A stretch of DNA of 64,000 bases, taken from positions 1,178,001 through 1,242,000 of the forward strand of contig JAFKAC010000009.1 of the NCBI GenBank assembly GCA_025766275.1, read 5' to 3'. This DNA comes from Lactarius indigo (Eukaryota > Basidiomycota > Agaricomycetes > Russulales > Russulaceae). Below are positions 23,706-36,263 of this stretch, in pieces. The notes beneath the pieces were generated by a model. That model made no database searches. It was given only the letters and a program-made list of their open reading frames with translations, and was not told where the DNA came from. Position 1 is the stretch's first letter. Every line of letters begins with the position of its first letter. Position numbers and translations under genes: made by a program.

Positions 23706-24277
23706 TCATAGTGGGGCCAACACCCCGATCTTCGCACTTGCACCGACGATCGGCGTGGGTCTCTTCGAGAATACGATCTTCTTGCGTACGAGGGTGCGTA
23801 TCGTGTACGACGTCGCCGCCGCCGTAGAGGCCGCGCCGAGTTCCTCACCACCGTCGTCCCCACAGCGCATGTCGATGTCTTTGTCTGCGGCGTCGGGCTG
23901 TGGCGGCGGCGGCGGCATTTGTGATCGTGATGGAGTGGGCACACGCTGCAGCACGGCCAGCGGCTTCGCCAGGCTGATGATCGTGCCCTCGAGGAGGTGG
24001 TAGCCAATTCGCAGCGTTGGTTTTCCCTGAAGCGGAAAGCATCCGTCCCACACCCTATCGATGTCACGGTGAAAGGAGGGGGGGCGTGGGGACGCACCTT
24101 TCCGCCGTCATCGATCGTGAGGTGCCCGACGAGCTGACCGCGCTTGTCGCCGGATACTTCGAGATCGCCTTGGAGCTCGAGTAGGAAGAGCTCTGAGGAA
24201 CCCAGCTGGGCGAGGACAGGAGGGAGTGTGCGAGCACCCGCGGAGGGACCAGAAGAGAGTGTCAGTGGGACTATCAT
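23706..24277 (-). CDS. CTF8: Chromosome transmission fidelity protein 8 (RFC-Ctf18 subunit)
   Basis: 166 residues from minus-strand exons 24277-24098 and 24026-23706. Ctf8 joins Dcc1 on the Ctf18-RFC clamp loader, which supports sister-chromatid cohesion and replication. Seen in order: LPPVLAQLGSSELFLLELQG, LEVSGDKRGQLVGHLTIDD, KPTLRIGYHLLEGTIISL, KPLAVLQRV, a Pro/Asp-rich variable loop and the hallmark C-terminus LVRKKIVFSKRPTPIVG. The Met at 24277 (MIVPLTL) is the family start; the frame stays open upstream but without conservation. The gene is divergent from the hydrolase gene at 24486. Confidence 0.93.
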
Positions 24278-24485
24278 ATCCCGGGGGCTCAGACAGCGTG
24301 GACGCTTCGACGCGTCGCGTCTCGAACAACTTGACAGTCTGCAGCGGTCCGACGGGCCGCACCTGGCCGGGGCGGAGACAAGAACCGCGAATTGTCTGGA
24401 TATGTGCCAGTGCCCTCCTAGCACAGCCTACCTAACCCGCAACTTCAGACTCAACTTTGCAACTAGTTGGAACGACGACAATCGA
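24278..24485. promoter_or_regulatory. Bidirectional promoter CTF8 / alpha-beta hydrolase
   Basis: 208 bp separates the two start codons. No TATA box. The close divergent pairing suggests shared control. Confidence 0.6.
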
Positions 24486-25454
24486 ATGGCCTCATTGTCA
24501 GAGATCTTTCCAAGGGTCATCGAGCTTCCATCGGGGCTTAAGCTCGAGGCGCGCTTGACGCCTCCAAGCCCGGTGACCGAGCTGGACGAGGAGCGCGGTG
24601 CAGCGGAGTTGCCCGGGAAGCGGCTCGCCGTGTGTTTACACCCATGGGCCCGACTGGGCGGGAGCATGAACGACCCGTGCGTCTCATAGCCGCCTCGTAT
24701 CCCCACCGCGGTCCGTTGACCGACTCGCCGCACATCACAGGGTGCTCCAGGCACTCGTGCATCCGCTTACGCACTATCTCAAATTCCACGTGTTGCGCTA
24801 CAATGCGCGCGGTGTGGGCCGCTCCTCGGGCTGGAAGTCATTCACGGGGCTGCAGGAGGGCGAGGATCTGCGCGAGCTCGTGCAGTACGCGCTCAAGAGA
24901 CTCGGCGACGTGCGCCAGGTCGTGTTCATCGTGCGTACCATCATCACCTGCACTGCCTTCCGCGCTGCCGGCTGACAACCCCGATCCAGGGATACTCAAA
25001 TGGCGCGCTTACTGCCTCGCTGCATCCTGTGCTTCCGGCGCACATACGCACTGCGCACGTCCTAATATCGTACCCACTCGGCCCTCGCGGGCTGCTCACC
25101 GCTTTCCGCACCGGGACGTACCAACGCGCGCTGGAGGACCTCATACGCCAGCCTACGGCACGCGTGCTGGTGTGCTACGGTGACGCAGATGACTTTACAA
25201 GCGCTGATGCCTACGAAGAATGGGCAGAGGCACTGGGGAACTTGGCCGTTAGTACAGAGGAGGGTGGAGGAGGAGGGGAGGAGGAGGGGCAACATCAAGG
25301 TGCCAGCGCAGGTGAGGTCGACCAGGACGAAAGCGGGACAGGAGAGCAGGGAGGTGGTGGGCTGGAGGTGGTGCGGATACCCCAGGCAACGCATTTCTGG
25401 GGTGGGCACGCAGGCAGCGGGCTGATTGAGGCTGTTACTCAATTCCTGACTTAG
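24486..25454 (+). CDS. Alpha/beta hydrolase fold protein
   Basis: 281 residues from exons 24486-24676, 24741-24930 and 24990-25454. The fold is indicated by RLAVCLHPWARLGGSMNDP (oxyanion region), FHVLRYNARGVGRSSG, the nucleophile elbow FIGYSNGALTA (Ser codon 24996-24998, split from FI by an intron), VLISYPLGPRG, VLVCYGDADDFTS (candidate acid) and IPQATHFWGG (candidate His). A Gly/Glu-rich loop of about 35 residues (coded near 25250-25350) interrupts the last strand region. It resembles small cytosolic hydrolases with the GYSxG motif; the substrate cannot be inferred. No signal peptide. Confidence 0.85.
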
Positions 25455-28400
25455 GAGGGGATGAGGGATTTGTGCGTAAATCCAACGTTAGTACAGCAGA
25501 AGGTGAACACTCAATCACCTCGGTGATGAGAATGAGTGTTTGTACTGTATGTGATGAGGACCGCTCTTCCCTCCTATTACCCACTAGACCTCAGATTACT
25601 TTTTCAGCTCGACCTGGTTCTGTAACCGTATGTACACTACATGCTGTATACTTTATTTATGTCGCTCTCACACAGATCCGTAGTCTGATATTACAGCAAA
25701 TAAGCTCTGATTCCGCTGCGCGGGCCGTTCTATTTGTGATGAGATTTGGCCCATGGCAATCCCGTAGCGATCCTCGCCGTACAGCCAGTGAAATGCTGGA
25801 GAGGGGACGTGCGGTGTCCTATTGTCGAATCCCGCCTTGTTCTTGCCAAGACCTCGAGCGCGCCTCGTTTCCATACCTTCTTACGTCTTGCTACACGTCC
25901 ACAACAATTGCCGTCACACCTCGAAGGTGCCTCATGGTCCTAGCAGTTACTCACACACCTGCGATGTGTAGTACAGCCTCAGTCTATGGAATCATGATGG
26001 CGCCATCGCCTATGGGGGTCGTGATTTCGAGCCAGCCAATCATGAAGCGCGTGAAGACACGTACTACAGTACTAGCGCCGTTTCCCTCACAGTACCTGCT
26101 GTATGTTTTGTCGCTTGCACTGTATGCACCCGTATTCTCCGCCGTTAGCGGGACTGTTACCGTGATCCGTCCCTACAGTATATACGGTACACGAGGTACT
26201 GCACACAAAAATGCTGTATTGTGCTGTGAAATCAGGTCATAACATCTACAGTAATAGTGATTTTTTGGGGCCCATCTCCGTGTGCCTGGCCTGAGGAGAT
26301 TGAAAACATCTCCTGGTATTATCTTGGCATGTGTAGGGAGCGTGTCGGTGAATTCGGCATCGGCGGTAGTAGAGCGCCTTCGTCATTTATTATATTGATT
26401 TGCAAAATTGTCATGGTAGTTATTCTGTTGTCGAAATCACCAGTGCCCTTGGAGAAAAGGCTCCAAAGAAGGACCAACGTGCGCCCCATGGAGTGCCCAT
26501 GGGGCTTTTTTAGAACGACGGATATCCCACGCCCAATAGTACTGACGACACCATACGTAACATATATCCCTAGGAAGGATTAATGCCCTCGATTACACCC
26601 GAAAATTACACGTTCTGCCGCGGTGGTGTGCAACGTGGTATACAGGTGTTGTATCATAGCATGCTAGGCGTGTTGATGGGCTCCGTCAAGTGCCACCAAG
26701 GTGCCAAGAGTATAGAGTAACTTGAAGCTTGGCTCTCTCGATCGATCGACGCTGAATAACACAATCGCATGACCGGGTCACCCGCCCAGGGGTTTCGTAG
26801 GCACAACCTTCAGCCGCCAATGGGATTCGCTCTGCACAGCCTCCCGAGGCACGTGCCGAAACGGAACCCATCTCTTGGGTTTTGCCATCGGTTGCTCGTC
26901 GGAGGAGGGTTGGGATTTACATGACGGGGCACTGGCACAGGAGAAGCACCCTCATCAGAGCTCATGGACAATCGAGACTGGCACCTTCAAGTTGGTGGTG
27001 CCAATGGCGCTCGTGTGGCATACGGTAATAATTTGACACGTGCCGCGCAGTCACTCGATTCGAGTCGGGATGATGACTGTGGTGCCCGGCGCACCACACC
27101 CCATTTGTTGTGTTCTTTCACAGGCTGGCAAAGGCCAGCACGAAGAACGGCAACAAGGAGTTGGTCAAGTGGATCTTCCCCAGCTACAAACTCTAATTTG
27201 TGGAGAGTTGAGCCGGAAATGCAGCGATGGGCAGCTCGGCAAATGTCAAAATTCTACTGCCTCATGAGTCTCAAACTGCTGCTTGGGGACGTCTATAAAC
27301 AGGTGAACTGACACTGGTCCGGGTGTCTTTGCCTGGTTCGTTGCCGGATGCATCGCCGTCAGGCCTCCAGACAAGGTTCCGATTGTCGGGGAATTTTTCT
27401 TTCTGTGCACTTCTGGAATGAACGCGGACGCGTATTTTCCGGGTTCTTTGGCTGCGCAAGAGCGATCTAGGGGCCACTGGAAGTTTTGACGATACCCTGC
27501 ATGCACTGCTCTGATGAATGATTAGCATATGCAAGAGATGCTCAGGGCACGTGATGCATGAAAACCTACTCCAAGCGAGCTCACTTGGCAAAATCAGTAC
27601 CGATTGTCGTGCTGCGCGTTGCTCCCGTGCCCGAGGCCAAGAGCCGAGTGTTATGGCTGTTCGCCCACCAACATTCTTGGCCTTCATATCCTACACATCT
27701 GATTAATCAGTGACTTCTAGAAAGTGCTATTGTAAACACCTTGGCAGGGATTGCCCAGCGTGTGCCCAGAGCTGTTCTAGGACGCCGTGCGGTCACCCGA
27801 TGATTCTTGCGTCACAGCGAGCTCTTTCCCAGTCAACGACGACTGAATGAATGGACAAAAATGCCCAGAGAAGTGTTGGCACTTTCAAAATTATTTTGCA
27901 TTTGCCCCAGGTTGTAGATTGGGCATAACTGGAGTGTGAGTTAGCTGCCCCTCAAGTTCCTGTTCAGCATACGGGGATGGCGGGCACCGACACACCGATA
28001 TGATCACTAAGAACAGTTGGGTGATAACCCACCTTTCTACCGGAAATTTGACGCCCCGCAGTTATGCTGTGCAAACACAATTTTTACAAAGTAGCCGAGG
28101 TCACCCCGAATGCGTTGTGGAACACGGCATAATCTGTACCGACAGGTGTAGGTGTAATACTGCGCCCATCGTAGCGGGTATTAGTACGAATACACAGCAT
28201 TAGCCCTGTTATGTCGTCACCGTGTCATGGGTCGGACCACTGGCAAGGAAAGAGTGCTCAAAGAAGTCTGTCGTAGGATTGAGGTAGTTCACAGACGTGA
28301 TTGTGGATCGTAAAGTCTACTCAAGACAATGGAATCTAAGCCAGGTCTTTCAAGTTCAAGATGAGTCAGAGTAATAGCACATGCAAGAGACTCGAGACCA

Positions 28401-29179
28401 TTTTGATCGAACTGCCTGAATTCCCGAGCCACTGGCGAAATTAGCGTTTGTCCAGATCTTATGCGGTTTCCGGGCCCAGTGACAGTCTGCGTAGGGATGT
28501 TGGCACCCAGGATGCCCTACGGGTAACATCCGTATGAGCTAGTACCGTTCGGGAGATGTAAAGTGAGCTCGAAACAAATGATCAACCATGCCGGGAGGTG
28601 GTCAACGCATCAGTAGTTCTATTGCGGAAAGTTCCAAGACATGATAAAGGGTGGTTCGGTATGCTGTGTCCTCGTTCGTCACGAGAGGAGTGCCAGTCTA
28701 GTAGGTGCCATTCTCGAGGGATTGAGACCTGGTGGGGCGTAGGAGCCTGTTGTGGAGGGTTAGTCTATTTTCCCACCATTTCGGCGAGCATGATTAGATG
28801 GTTCTCCTTTTCAAGGCAGTGCTCGAGCAGTGGCCTCGTGGTTTGTACACGCTCTATTGGCCCACATCAAGCCGTTGCCTGCCTGACGGGGTTCTACGTG
28901 ACAGCTGTTGGTAAACAGAATGCTGGGTTTTATAGTGAAGATGTTCCCCCATCTCCTGCGCAGACGTCTCGATACGGTCACTTCGCATCCAGGTACTTCA
29001 CAACCGAGTAATAGTTGTATTAGTGAGAGTGAGTGAGAAAATGATTGACGGATCTGGTAAGAGGCGTGAGAGTAGACCCGTGCTGCCAAGAGATTTCATC
29101 GGGACACAGCCTTGCGTTTCAAACTAGTTTTATAGTTGGTCGTTTTGTTTCTCCTAGAACCCTTTCCGTCCTCGTTCTT
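25455..29179. other. Gene-poor 3.7-kb region
   Basis: No supported gene on either strand. The longest frame (25472-26242, +) has the composition of non-coding DNA. Two structures stand out: a cluster of TACAG/CTGTA words at 25490-26235, and a 9-bp perfect hairpin at 26483-26505 followed by a T run. The last 100-200 bp carry the PMC1 promoter. Confidence 0.5.
26483..26505. repeat. Perfect 9-bp inverted repeat (hairpin) followed by T6
   Basis: GCCCCATGG at 26483-26491 and CCATGGGGC at 26497-26505 are separated by five bases and followed by TTTTTT. It looks like a bacterial terminator, but in this eukaryotic setting no function is implied. Confidence 0.6.
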
Positions 29180-32100
29180 ATGGCCTCTGATGACCTAGAC
29201 ATCCCTCAAATCGCTGTAGTTGGCGTACAGGACGATAACCGTTCTGGTCCCACTTTAGACGCTTCGCCCCCTACATCCCCCGACAACACCTCTTTCCCTC
29301 TCTCCCCGCTAGGCCATGCCAGCACACCTTCTGATAACCATGGTTTTCTCCCACTCCCAGCACCAATTCTGAGAAATTCTCGAAATTCTCTGGATATCCC
29401 CAACTCTCCAGCCTCACATACCTCTGACGCATCCTCCTTACACCCACCGCCTTCCCCCACTCTATCTGCCCACTCGTCGGGCTCGGTTCGCTGGGCCAAT
29501 TCTACGGTATTGCGTGACAACAACCCAGAGGAGCATGACGGCCTGTCCAGTTTGGGTCTTCTCGCCCCCCCGCCGCAGGGACATCGTCGAAAGAGTAGCG
29601 CCGGCACAGTCTCAAGTATTGGCAGTATCTTCACCGAGCGCGATAACGAAGATCCTTCGGGTCTTGCGCTCAGCCCCGTGCGTTCCGGTCAATCTGACGT
29701 ACCGAGCACCCTCCCCTCCCCCACGAATACTCATGTGGATCCTGGATCAGACTCCTCCCGCCCTTCGTCAGCGGCAGGCTTCTTTAAGAGGACTGTACAG
29801 CGCGTCCGCCATCCGTCGCCTTCTCCTAGTGGCGACACTGACATGGGTTCTGACACAACACGAAATGATAGCGTTCAGAAAGGAGACAACGCAGACGTCA
29901 AGCGCAAGGGAGCCGAACTGGCGCGACCGGCTCTCCTGGATCTCAAACAAGAAGCCGACTTGAATGTCGAACCATTTGCATTCAAGCCACTTCAGCTCGC
30001 GGGTCTCGTGGACCCGAAGAGCTTGGAGAACCTGGAGAGTTTGGGTGGCGTAGATGGTCTAATTCGCGGTCTTGGGACGAATCGCCTTCGTGGTTTGAGT
30101 ACCAAGCTCGCGCCACCGAGCCAACTCGGGTCACCTGACCCGGGGGCCGTCAATGCTGTGACCCTAGATGGCGTAGAGATGACACCGCCTAAGCCGAATA
30201 TCATGATCACATCTCCTGCTGGTGTACCTGAAGGGCTGCAGAGCACGGCGAGTCTTGGAGGTGTGGGTCGTCCCGCTTCTCTCAAGTATTCAGAAGGCGT
30301 CTACGAAGCGACTATAGGGGATCGACAACGCATATATGGACAGAATATCCTTCCCCAGCGTCCAAGCAAGAGTTTACTTCAATTGATGTGGCTGGCACTC
30401 CAGGATAAAGTTATAGTAAGCTCAAAGATTCCCACTCATTTCTTTGGATCTGATGTTCGCGTATAATAGGTTTTGTTATCGATTGCCGCCGTAGTATCGC
30501 TCGCCCTTGGCCTTTTCCAAGACTTCGGGACGCCCCGTCCTGAAGGGCAGCCCCCCGTGGATTGGGTTGAAGGCGTTGCTATCATCGCAGCTATCCTTAT
30601 TGTGGTCGCTGTTGGTTCACTGAACGACTGGCAAAAGGAGAGGCAATTTCAGGCGCTCAATGAGAAGAAAGAAGATCGTCTTGTCAAGGTCATCCGTGAC
30701 GGTGGAGAACGACAGATCGATGTACACGAAGTTGTTGTTGGCGATGTGGTGCTGCTCGAGCCGGGCGAAGTTATTCCTTGCGATGGTATCTTCCTTTCTG
30801 GCCACAACGTCCGGTGCGATGAGTCAAGTGCGACAGGAGAGTCGGACGCAATCAAGAAGCTCTCTTATGAGGAATGCATTGCGCTCAGAGAGAGGCGGCT
30901 CGTGGAGTTTGACCCCGATAGACCCTCTGATGACGGTGAGAGTGTCAGCGCCTCTCAAAGGAAGATAAATCCCTCTGGCTTGGAATTGCTCGGACATACG
31001 GACTGCTTTATTGTTAGCGGAAGTAAAGTTCTTGAAGGGGTTGGTTCCTACGTCGTTATCTCTGTTGGGACCAAAAGCTTCAATGGCCGTATCATGATGG
31101 GTTTGTTTATCGCTCTTCCTCGCGTTTACACTCTCTGACGAGAAATTGACTTGCAGCTTTGCGCCGCGACTCGGAGAACACCCCCTTGCAGCTGAAGCTC
31201 AACGACCTTGCTGAGACAATTGCCAAGCTTGGCAGTATTGCAGGTGGACTACTTTTTGCTGCGCTTCTCATTCGTTATTTCGTTCAACTCGGAACAAATA
31301 ATCCCCAGAGGTATTTTGATGAGTCTCTATTCGCATCGATACTGAGCCTTTTCATGCAGGACGTCGAGTGAAAAGGGAATAACCTTCGTGAACATTCTTA
31401 TTATTTCTGTGACTCTCGTGGTCGTCGCCGTCCCTGAAGGTAATTTACTCGTTTATGTTAATATTCTAGGAATGACGTCATAACCCCCAATAGGCCTGCC
31501 CCTTGCCGTCACTCTCGCCTTGGCCTTTGCGACGAAGCGGATGACCAAAGAGAACCTCTTGGTGCGCGTGCTTGGATCATGTGAGACCATGGCGAACGCA
31601 TCGGTCATCTGTACCGACAAGACCGGGACCCTGACACAGAACGAGATGACTGTCGTTGCTGGCTCCGTCGGCGTTCACGCCAAGTTCGTACGGAGGCTTG
31701 AAGAAAATCACGGACGGACAGGCGGTGAAGTCCGGAACGGTCCAAATGCGAAGGACTTCGCCGTCGATTTGGCCGACCTTGACACAGTTCTCTCGCACCC
31801 GCTGAAGGACCTCTTCAATGGAGCCATTGCTATCAATTCGACTGCATTCGAGGACGTGGATCCCGAAAGCGGTGCACCAGTGTTCATCGGAAGCAAGACC
31901 GAAACGGCGTTGCTTGCATTTGCAAAGGAGCTCGGCTGGCCCAACTACAAGGACACTCGTGACTCGGCTATTGTCGTTCAGATGGTCCCCTTTTCTAGTG
32001 ATCGCAAGTCCATGGGCTGCGTGGTGCGGCTTCCTGACGGTAGTCACCGTCTCTACATCAAGGGTGCGAGCGAAGTATTGGCACGGAAATGCACGCGTCA

Positions 32101-34074
32101 TGTGGTAGCGTATCGTGACACCGCAAGCAAGGCTGTGGGTGACAACCAAGTCGAGACACTGCCCATCGGGGAAATGGAAGAGGACAATATTTCACGCACC
32201 ATCACGTTCTACGCGTCCCAAGCGCTACGCACGATCGCCTTGTGCTACCGCGACTTTCCCCACTGGCCCCCTCCAGGAGCGCGGCTGTTGGACAAGGATG
32301 AGGTGAGTGAACCCGTCCCCGTCCAAACGCTTGACACCTGACTCGGTAGGATAGGTCGATTACGATGACCTAGCGACTGACCTGACACTTATTTGCATCA
32401 CCGGCATCGAGGATCCTCTCCGCCTAGGTGTCCGAGAGGCTGTGGCCAGTTGCGGTAAGGCAGGGGTTCGCGTGAAGATGTGCACAGGCGACAATGTACT
32501 AACCGCCCGATCGATTGCTCAACAATGCGGCATCTACACGACTGGGGGCATTGTTATGGAGGGACCGCATTTTCGGACACTCTCACCGGATGTCATGAAA
32601 GCGATCGTCCCACGGCTACAGGTCCTCGCGCGGTCCTCTCCTGAGGATAAGCGGATTTTGGTCGAGACACTTAAGGAACTGGGGGATATTGTTGGCGTCA
32701 CTGGTGACGGTACTAACGATGGGCCAGCACTCAAGACTGCTCACGTCGGGTTCTCGATGGGCATTGCCGGCACTGAGGTCGCCAAAGAAGCGTCTGATAT
32801 TATTCTAATGGACGACAACTTCTCCTCGATCGTTAATGCTATCATGTGGGGACGCTGCGTCAACGATTCAGTCCGCAAGTTCCTTCAATTCCAGATCTCA
32901 ACCAACATTACGGCTGTCGTAATCACGTTCGCCTCGGCACTGGCGTCATCGGAGGAGGAAGGGGTATTGAGCGCCGTTCAATTGCTTTGGATCAACATCA
33001 TCATGGATACCTTTGCCGCGCTTGCGCTTGCGACGGACCCGGCCTCCCCAGTCCTGCTCAATCGCAAGCCCGACAAGAAGACGGACCCGTTGTTCACCGT
33101 TAACATGTTGAAGCAGATTTTTGGCCAGGCAATCTATCAGATCGCTGTCATTCTCCTCTTCCATTTCCTTGGCTCGCAAATCCTTGGGTTCCATCATACC
33201 GACGATTCTACTCTACAGAAGCATCACAACGGCATCGTGCAGACGCTTGTTTTCAACGCGTTTGTGTTCGCGCAGATCTTTAATTCATTCAACTGCCGCC
33301 GCTTGGACAAACAGTTAAACGTCTTTGAGGGCATGTCAAGGAATTGGTATTTCATGGCTATCACCGCAATTGGTTTGTCTCCCTCGCATCCGTCTGTGTA
33401 GTATGACTAAAATCTTCCATCAGAGGTTGCCGTACAAGTCTTGATCTGTTTCGTTGGTGGGGCAGCTTTCGACGTCACTCGCATGGGCATTAGGGAATGG
33501 GGCATCTCGCTTGCACTTGGCTGTGTTTCTCTTCCTCTTGGTGCTCTTATCCGTCTCACGCCCAACGAGCCTTTTGATCGCCTCTTCAAGATGGTAGGAC
33601 TGCAGCCAAAACCAGAGGTGCTCCCTACAACTCGTCCAGACGCTGAGCCAGGTTTTTCGTTCGCCGTGGATCAGGTACGCGATAATCTAGGCACGTTTGC
33701 CAAGCTCCGTGGCGGCCGCATGCGTGGATCGTCATTCGTGCGCAAGAGCCGCTCTGCGTTCCCTGATTCCGATGGCCCGCGTCTTGTGTAAGTGCCGTGA
33801 CACCGCGTCAAAGAGCACAGCGTTAATTGATTTACCTCCTTGTTTCAGGCCTGGACTTTTGGCAATGGTCCCGTCGTTGGTCGCTTCTCATGTTGTGGCC
33901 CCCAACTGGCAACCGCGTACCGATGGGTCGCTCTCTGATCCTGCTGGCTTTGATCCATCGAGGTCTTCGGCTGCTCTCTGGGAGAATAAGTTCGAAGTAC
34001 ATCCAGACACGCCTCGGGATGACCCTGTGTATAGATTATTGGGCATGACGCAGCGACCGGTCACACCGCGGTGA
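29180..34074 (+). CDS. PMC1: PMC1-type P2B vacuolar Ca2+-ATPase
   Basis: ATP-driven Ca2+ pump, probably in the vacuolar membrane, exchanging for H+. Exons are 29180-30415, 30470-31100, 31157-31310, 31360-31439, 31494-32302, 32355-33372, 33424-33787 and 33849-34074, giving 1,505 residues. About 330 N-terminal residues are Ser/Pro-rich and disordered. Then come FKPLQLAGLVDPKSLENLES, a bipartite N-terminal ATPase region, TM1-TM2 (LLSIAAVVSLALGLF; VEGVAIIAAILIVVAVG), the actuator loop with ATGES (about residue 534), TM4 with VVVAVPEGLPLAV, the phosphorylation motif DKTGT (Asp742), KGASE, GDGTND, and TM5-TM10 including WINIIMDTFAALALATDP. The catalytic set is complete. The start at MASDDLDIPQ is the first ATG after an in-frame region lacking coding character. 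Confidence 0.95.
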
Positions 34075-34637
34075 CACACCCATGCGGCTGTTCGTCTGTT
34101 GTCATGCATATCATCAAGCTTCGAACCCTTCGGTTGATTGCGTCGCTTTGGCTGTACACCGGTGCACTACCATATTATTCGGAGCCCGGGATACCGCATG
34201 CTATATCGCCATAACCACACTAGGCATATCTGACCTCATTCTCTCGCCGAGGGACCTCAACGGAGCTTCTCGTGCAGACATCCTTTCTCTTATGTTACTT
34301 ATACGTCCTCTCCACATCCAAATACCCTCCATAACTATAATGCTTTAGTCCTTGCATGCAAGCTTCTATGTTATTACTTCGTGGCACGCAAACATAGCAC
34401 TTTACTTACCTAGAAACGAGCTGTAGCCATACTGATTTAGCAATGACGAATGACGCAGTGGTTACTCGATGAGAGTCTGATCAGTTACCTAATCTGTACT
34501 GCCGAATTCGTTTTCTATATGGGGAAAGGGAACGGCGGTGCGAGGACCGAGACCGCAACATATCGTTACCACCGCCAAAGCTAACTCAGTCTCATCTCTC
34601 TCTCTCAACTGCAACTTAATTCTCGTTCACAAGATAC
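34075..34637. other. Intergenic between PMC1 and the split-start gene
   Basis: 563 bp, no gene. The right part is pyrimidine-rich (TCTCATCTCTCTCTCTC near 34590), typical of a fungal transcript leader. Confidence 0.5.
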
Positions 34638-36263
34638 ATGTAGGTCTCTTTCTCTTTCTCTTCCATTTGGATCCTTTGATCCGATATCCGCAGGCCCCTA
34701 CCCGACGAGCGACCACGTCAATCCGTCGCGAACCTCATCGGACGCTTTGAACAACAACAGAAGCGCCCCTCGCCGGGACCACCTTCGCGGGCTACTAGTG
34801 CCGCCTCCAATAACACTGGAGATCCCGCCAAAGAAGAACAGCGCATCGCACGCGAATGGCCCCCGGTCAAGACAAACGGTAGTACGAGTGGCACGAGTGC
34901 CAATGGCAGTCCACCTCCGAAGCCGGCCATTTCTCCCGCACCATTCGCAACGGCGGGCAGTACTCCGTCATCACCTCCTGCTTCCGACAACGTGCTACCC
35001 GGAAAAGTGGAAACACAACCTGTTCCCACGCCAGAGACTTCTCCTTCTCCTGCTCCTCCCAACATGACCCCCCCTGCCGCCGAAACTGAAGTGGCCCCTC
35101 CCCCCAACATGTCGACCCCTACTCCCGCTTCTATCCCCGCTCCTGTTCCCGCAACTAAAGCCCGATCTTCCGCCTCTACATCGCGCCCAGCGCCGGCTTC
35201 CAAGCCTACGAAAGCGCCGGGATCTCCTTCGAAGTCTACTCCATCCACTGGCGCGCGCCCGTCCATGGCAACTGTCCGTGCCAACCTTTCCAAAACGCCC
35301 ACCCCACGCACACCGTCAAAGGGTCCAGGGAGCCGAAGCGCGCCGTCGACACTTCCGCGCACCACCATCAAGTCTCCCACGCCTATTGGAAACGCCACAG
35401 CGCGTCCGAAGACGCCGGCATCGAAGAACGCTGCACCGCGAGCTTCCCTCCCCACGTCTGGCCTCTTCGCGCCCACCGCAGCTTCGCTGGCCAAGGCGCG
35501 CAACGTCCCAGCACCCCCAGCACCACCGAGCGTGCCACGCAAAGTCGATCTGTCACGGCTCAGCAAGCCGACAGCAGCATCAGCTGGGAAAGTCCGCACG
35601 GTTGCTACTGTGGTCTCACCTCCACGGCCATCTGGACGCGGGACGGCGGTTAAACGTGGGAGTGGCACGATTTCGCGCGGCGCTAGTACTGCTGTACGAG
35701 GTGGGGCACACACGGGGGTGAAGAAAGCGGCAGCTGCCGCTGTTGCTGGTGCAGAAGTAGTGGGTGAAGTGGTAGCGAACGCCGATTCGGAAACAGCCGG
35801 CTTGGCAGAGCAGCAGCAGTCCGGAGAAGAGGATCAGCCCTCGCAGGACGTAGAGGAGGACAGCCCCAGCGATGGCGCGGCACGCGAAGAACAAAACCAC
35901 GAAGATGCAAGACCACTAGCAGATAGTGAGCGAACTGCGGAATCAGAAATTGAGTTCACGCAGTCGCAAGATCTGGCTGCGGAGGAACATGGAGAGGCGG
36001 AGGATGGGGTTTTGCCGGAGCAGTCTGCTCTTCCAGGTGAGAAAGAAGCAGAACATCCCGTTTCAGAGACAGAAGCTGAGGCTTCTTCGGAGCACGAGCC
36101 CGAGGCTGTCCCTAATGTGGCCGAGCCCGAAGCAAGGTTGGACGAGGTCAAGCCGCGGCATGTTGAAGATGAGCTGGAGGACATGGTGACTATGCTACAA
36201 GGCCCTTCCTTTCCGGCGTCTACGCATTTGGACGTGGCTGGCGAGATTCCGGATGAGGAGTAA
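34638..36263 (+). CDS. Large disordered Pro/Ala/Ser-rich protein; start codon split by an intron
   Basis: 523 residues. The model has exon 1 contributing only AT (34638-34639), intron 34640-34693 (GTAGGT...CGCAG) and exon 2 34694-36263. Joining gives MPLPDERPRQSVANLIGRFEQQ. The block RQSVANLIGRFE recurs, as I remember, at the N-terminus of basidiomycete proteins of this type. Without this splice no ATG lies in frame until 34992. Residues up to about 330 are Pro/Ser/Thr/Ala-rich with many SP and TP and basic patches (RATTSAA, KSPTPIG, SGRGTAVKRGSG); the last 170 are acidic with a short helical end DELEDMVTMLQGPSF. No enzyme domain. It could bind cytoskeleton or nucleic acid; that is a guess from composition. 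Confidence 0.75.

Noticed and set aside
23706..24003. Plus-strand Ser-rich frames over CTF8
   Set aside because: Antisense of the CTF8 second exon.
24278..24424. N-terminal extension of CTF8 by 49 codons
   Set aside because: Frame is open but Cys/Arg/Ser-rich and unlike the family; the family start matches MIVPLTL at 24277.
25472..26242. 256-codon plus-strand frame
   Set aside because: No domain, no coding composition, many rare patterns, and it coincides with the TACAG-rich non-coding stretch.
26483..26511. Rho-independent terminator
   Set aside because: All surrounding genes are eukaryotic nuclear genes with spliceosomal introns; kept only as a hairpin repeat.
34718..35713. 331-codon open frame on the minus strand
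   Set aside because: Antisense shadow of the Pro/Ala/Ser-rich gene; GC-rich low-complexity coding sequence keeps the opposite strand open. Its product is Gly/Ala/Val-rich without a domain.
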